A stretch of DNA of 45,348 bases from Deltaproteobacteria bacterium SM23_61. Lineage in GTDB: Bacteria > Desulfobacterota > SM23-61. The translations under genes and the position numbers were made by a program. Of this stretch, positions 42,030 through 45,348 are shown piece after piece (position 1 is the first letter of the stretch; each line of letters starts with the position of its first letter). The stretch spans positions 1 through 45,348 of the forward strand of contig LJUR01000019.1 in assembly GCA_001304105.1 (NCBI GenBank), given 5' to 3'. A model generated the notes under the pieces. It saw only the letters and a list, made by a program, of their open reading frames with translations, did not search any database and was not told the origin of the DNA.

Positions 42030-45002
42030 ATGCTTCGATTTATCGAAAAATTAAAGCGTCACCGCTACTACGCCCCTCAGGTCGTCTGTCACCAGCCCTT
42101 TCCCCCTCAAACCGCCAGTTTTTCCCGGCCGGGCAAGGACTTTCCCCCGGCTCTAGCGCGGACCCTGGAAAGAATGGGAATCCGCGGGCTCTATTCCCAC
42201 CAGGGGGAGGCGATCGAGAAGGTCCGCGCGGGGAAGAACGTGGTCATCGCCACCCCCACGGCCAGCGGAAAGACCCTGACCTACAACCTTCCGGTGGTGG
42301 AAAGGATGCTCCAGGACCCCGCAGGAAAGGCCCTTTACCTCTTTCCCCTGAAAGCCCTGGAACAGGACCAGTTGAAAGCTTTCCGGGAGTTTGTCCAACC
42401 TTTCCAGGTCCAGTTTCCCTTCAAGGCCGAGATCTACGACGGGGACACCTCCAGCTACCGCCGCAAAAAGATCCGGGAGTCCGTGCCCCCGGTACTCATT
42501 TCCAACCCGGACATGATCCACCTCAGCCTGCTTCCGTTCCACGCCCAGTGGGAACCCCTTTTTCGCAACCTGCGTTTTGTGGTGATCGACGAACTCCACA
42601 CCTACAAGGGGATCTTCGGCTCCCATCTGACCCAGGTTTTTCGCCGGCTGGAAAGGGTCTGTGACTTCTACGGGGCCAGCCCGCAGATCATCGCCTGCTC
42701 GGCCACCATCGCCAACCCGAAAGCTTTCGCCGAGAAACTGACCGGCCTTCCTTTCGAAGCGGTCACCGAGAGCGGGGCGCCCCGCTCGGGAAGGCATTTT
42801 CTTTTTCTCAACCCCAATGCCAGTCCCTATACCCTGGCGGCCAAACTCTTCTTGGACTGCATCGACGGGGGTTTCCGGACTCTCGCTTTTACCCAGGCGC
42901 GGAAGATCACCGAGCTCCTCCACGCCTGGGTGCTGAAGGACCGGCCGGACCTGCGGGGAAAGGTCAGCTCCTACCGGGCCGGATTCCTCCCGGAAGAGAG
43001 GAGGGAGATCGAGGCCAAGCTGGTTTCGGGGGACCTCTTAGGAGTGATCTCCACCAGCGCCCTGGAGCTGGGGATCGATATCGGGGGGCTGGATGTGTGC
43101 ATCCTGGTGGGCTACCCGGGAACGGTGGCCGCCACCTGGCAGAGGGGAGGGCGGGTAGGGCGTGCCGACCGGGAATCCCTCATCGCCCTAATTGCCCAGC
43201 CCGATGCTCTGGACCAGTATTTCATGCACCATCCCGAGGATTTTTTCGGGCGGGGGTTCGAGAGTGCGGTGGTGGACCCGGACAATTCCGTGGTGGTCTC
43301 CAAACACCTGGTCTGTGCCAGCGCGGAAATCCCCCTGCGAACGGACGAGTCGATCATCCCGATCCAGAATTATACCCCTCTTCTAGACCAGCTGGTCTCG
43401 GACGGAGAGCTTCTGCAAAGCGCTTCCGGCCGGGAATGGTTCTCCCACCGCCTCAATCCTCATCGCCTGGTAGACATCCGCAGCGCCGGAGAAGGATTTA
43501 CCATTTTCGAGGAAGAGACCAAGCGTTTGATCGGCCAGATCAGCGTTCCCCGGGTCTACAGCGAGTGTCACCCGGGAGCGATCTACCTCCACCGGGCCGA
43601 ACCCTATCTAATCGTCCGCCTGGACCAGGGAAAGCGGGAAGTCTGGGCCAAGCCAGCGGACGTGGATTATTACACCCGCGCCCTCACGGAAAAAGAGACG
43701 GAGATTCTCTCGGTGGTCAAGACCCAGCCCTTTCCCCATTTCACCGCCTGCTACGGCCGGCTGAAGGTCACGGAACGGGTCCGGGGTTTTGAAAAACGGC
43801 GGATCTTCGGCCAGGACCTGCTCAGCGTGCACGACCTGGAGATGCCTTCCCACATCTTTGAAACGATGGGCCTCTGGATCATCCTGCCCGGGGAGATGGT
43901 CCAGCGGTTCAAGGAAGAAGGCCTTCACTTCATGGGCGGGATCCACGCCGTCGAACACGCCTCCATCGCCCTCTTTCCCCTTTTTGCCCTTTGCGACCGG
44001 AACGACGTGGGGGGAATCTGCTACCCCCATCACCCCCAGCTGGAGAAACCAGCCATCTTCATCTATGATGGGTACCCGGGAGGGGTGGGACTGGCGGATT
44101 ACGGTTACGGGGTGATCGAAGAACTCTTGCGCAAGACGCTGGGGCTGATCCGGGATTGCCCCTGCCTGGACGGCTGCCCTTCCTGCGTTCATTCTCCCAA
44201 GTGCGGTTCGGGGAACAAGCCCCTGGACAAAGGGGCCGCGGAATTCGTCCTGGAGTGGCTTCTGGGAGAATCAAGAAGGGAGCAAGCGAAGGCTAAGGCC
44301 GAGGGTAAGGTTAAGGCTGAGGTCAAGGTTAATATTAAGGATGAAGTCTTCACCACGGATATGCTAGCCCGGGATTCCGAATTGGAGGAACCGGAAGCCG
44401 TTGCCACCGCTCCCGCCCCTGCCTGGCTGAAAGAGGAACTGGCCCGGCACCGGGTCCTTTTCCTGGATATCGAGACCCAGCGCAGCGCCGAGGAGGTGGG
44501 AGGCTGGCACAACAAGCACCTGATGAGGGTGGCGGCGGCGGTGGCCTACGATTCCCGGGAAGATTCTTACCAGGTGTTCCAAGAGGAAGGCGTTCACGAA
44601 CTGGTCGAAAAGCTGAAAAGCGCAGATCTCATCGTGGGCTTTAACATTGCCGATTTCGATTATCAGGTGCTAAAAGCCTATACCTCCTTTCGTTTCCAAT
44701 CGCTGAAGACCTTCGACATCCTGCAGGAAGTCTCCCGCCAGTTGGGATACCGCCTGTCTCTCGGCCATCTGGCCCACAAGACCCTCCATAGGTCGAAGTC
44801 CGCCGACGGCCTCCAGTCCCTGCAGTGGTTCAAGGAAGGCCGGATCGACGAGGTCATCGCCTACTGCAAGAAGGACGTGGAGATCACCAAGGACCTCTTC
44901 CTCTTCGGCCTGGCCAACGGCTATCTTCTCTTCGAGACCAGGTCTGGGCAGCGGGTCCGGCTGCCGGTGGACTGGAAGCTGGAGAGAATATTGAAGGGAT
45001 GA
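42030..45002 (+). CDS. MrfA/YprA-type DEAD/H helicase (with C-terminal Cys cluster) fused to DEDDy exonuclease (MrfB/YprB-like)
   Basis: ATPTASGKT, VIDELHTYKG, QRGGRVGR, CPCLDGCPSCVHSPKCGSGN; exonuclease motifs VLFLDIETQ (DxE), GFNIADFDYQ, YCKKD (YxxxD). Confidence 0.92.
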   Translation: MLRFIEKLKRHRYYAPQVVCHQPFPPQTASFSRPGKDFPPALARTLERMGIRGLYSHQGEAIEKVRAGKNVVIATPTASGKTLTYNLPVVERMLQDPAGKALYLFPLKALEQDQLKAFREFVQPFQVQFPFKAEIYDGDTSSYRRKKIRESVPPVLISNPDMIHLSLLPFHAQWEPLFRNLRFVVIDELHTYKGIFGSHLTQVFRRLERVCDFYGASPQIIACSATIANPKAFAEKLTGLPFEAVTESGAPRSGRHFLFLNPNASPYTLAAKLFLDCIDGGFRTLAFTQARKITELLHAWVLKDRPDLRGKVSSYRAGFLPEERREIEAKLVSGDLLGVISTSALELGIDIGGLDVCILVGYPGTVAATWQRGGRVGRADRESLIALIAQPDALDQYFMHHPEDFFGRGFESAVVDPDNSVVVSKHLVCASAEIPLRTDESIIPIQNYTPLLDQLVSDGELLQSASGREWFSHRLNPHRLVDIRSAGEGFTIFEEETKRLIGQISVPRVYSECHPGAIYLHRAEPYLIVRLDQGKREVWAKPADVDYYTRALTEKETEILSVVKTQPFPHFTACYGRLKVTERVRGFEKRRIFGQDLLSVHDLEMPSHIFETMGLWIILPGEMVQRFKEEGLHFMGGIHAVEHASIALFPLFALCDRNDVGGICYPHHPQLEKPAIFIYDGYPGGVGLADYGYGVIEELLRKTLGLIRDCPCLDGCPSCVHSPKCGSGNKPLDKGAAEFVLEWLLGESRREQAKAKAEGKVKAEVKVNIKDEVFTTDMLARDSELEEPEAVATAPAPAWLKEELARHRVLFLDIETQRSAEEVGGWHNKHLMRVAAAVAYDSREDSYQVFQEEGVHELVEKLKSADLIVGFNIADFDYQVLKAYTSFRFQSLKTFDILQEVSRQLGYRLSLGHLAHKTLHRSKSADGLQSLQWFKEGRIDEVIAYCKKDVEITKDLFLFGLANGYLLFETRSGQRVRLPVDWKLERILKG

Positions 45003-45042
45003 AGGGCAAAGCAGTTCGGGGTTTTTGCCGCGACCTCCGTAC

Positions 45043-45063
45043 GGGCGGGTTTCAAACCCGCCC
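45043..45063. repeat. REP-like palindrome GGGCGGGTTTCAAACCCGCCC
   Basis: 10-bp perfect stem around a single central base. Confidence 0.75.
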
Positions 45064-45114
45064 CTACTTTGAACCCCAATCCTCTTCATCCTGCCCCCCG
45101 ATACCTCCAGGCCC

Positions 45115-45149
45115 GCTCCCTGCTCCAAGCTCTTTGCTCCCCGCTGACT
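45115..45149. repeat. 7-bp-period array (GCTCCCT)
   Basis: gctccct gctccaa gctcttt gctcccc gctgact; ~5 nt downstream of the UspA stop. Confidence 0.78.
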
Positions 45150-45153
45150 TTTT

Positions 45154-45348
45154 CTAGCAGACCCTGCACAAGAAGATCGGCACGGTGGCCGTGTGGATGA
45201 TCTTGTTGGCCACGCTACCCAGGACGAACTGGGTGAGGCCGGTACGGCCGTGGGTGGACATGGCGATGAGGTCAAAGTCCCGGTCCCGGGCATGATCGAC
45301 GATCTCCTGGGCATCATTTCCATACCGGACCACGGATTTTACTTTCAC
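45154..45348 (-). CDS. Universal stress protein (UspA) C-terminal part, truncated by window edge
   Basis: AQEIVDHARDRDFDLIAMSTHGRTGLTQFVLGSVANKIIHTATVPIFLCR (GRTG...GSVA motif). Confidence 0.92.
   Translation of the reverse strand: MKVKSVVRYGNDAQEIVDHARDRDFDLIAMSTHGRTGLTQFVLGSVANKIIHTATVPIFLCRVC

Overview
The window (45,348 bp) looks like a moderately GC-rich bacterial chromosome fragment. Gene content suggests an anaerobic Desulfobacterota / 'Deltaproteobacteria'-like lineage, but that is inference. About 28 protein-coding genes are supported; no tRNA, rRNA or CRISPR array was seen. Main blocks: (1) acyl-CoA carboxyltransferase (partial), LarA-family protein, CitE-like lyase, isocitrate/isopropylmalate-type dehydrogenase, ACT protein, aminotransferase; (2) a minus-strand operon LutA-LutB-LutC-LarA-like-split UxaA/SuyAB-like lyase, with an Fsr-like MFS transporter nearby; (3) amidohydrolase, SDR, GcdA-like carboxyltransferase, BKACE; (4) a trehalose cluster: membrane sensor-GT20 fusion, TreT-like GT4 and a DUF5752-like duplicated-domain protein; (5) livKHMGF transporter; (6) 7TM histidine kinase and NtrC-type regulator; (7) Tes/MJ0619-like radical SAM enzyme whose C-terminus is frameshifted by a 16-bp tandem duplication; (8) an AT-richer group of secreted orphan proteins; (9) an MrfA helicase-MrfB exonuclease fusion; (10) partial UspA. 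The most unusual signal is in the spacers. More than a dozen loci carry short tandem arrays with very different unit sequences but the same 7-bp period. They often start within about 10 nt of a stop codon or supply the stop codon. Several fold as inverted pairs or are G-run rich, and two composite arrays show the same order of unit families. A second class consists of MITE-like elements with roughly 9-bp-period CGCAGAG inverted ends; two related copies bracket livG-livF.
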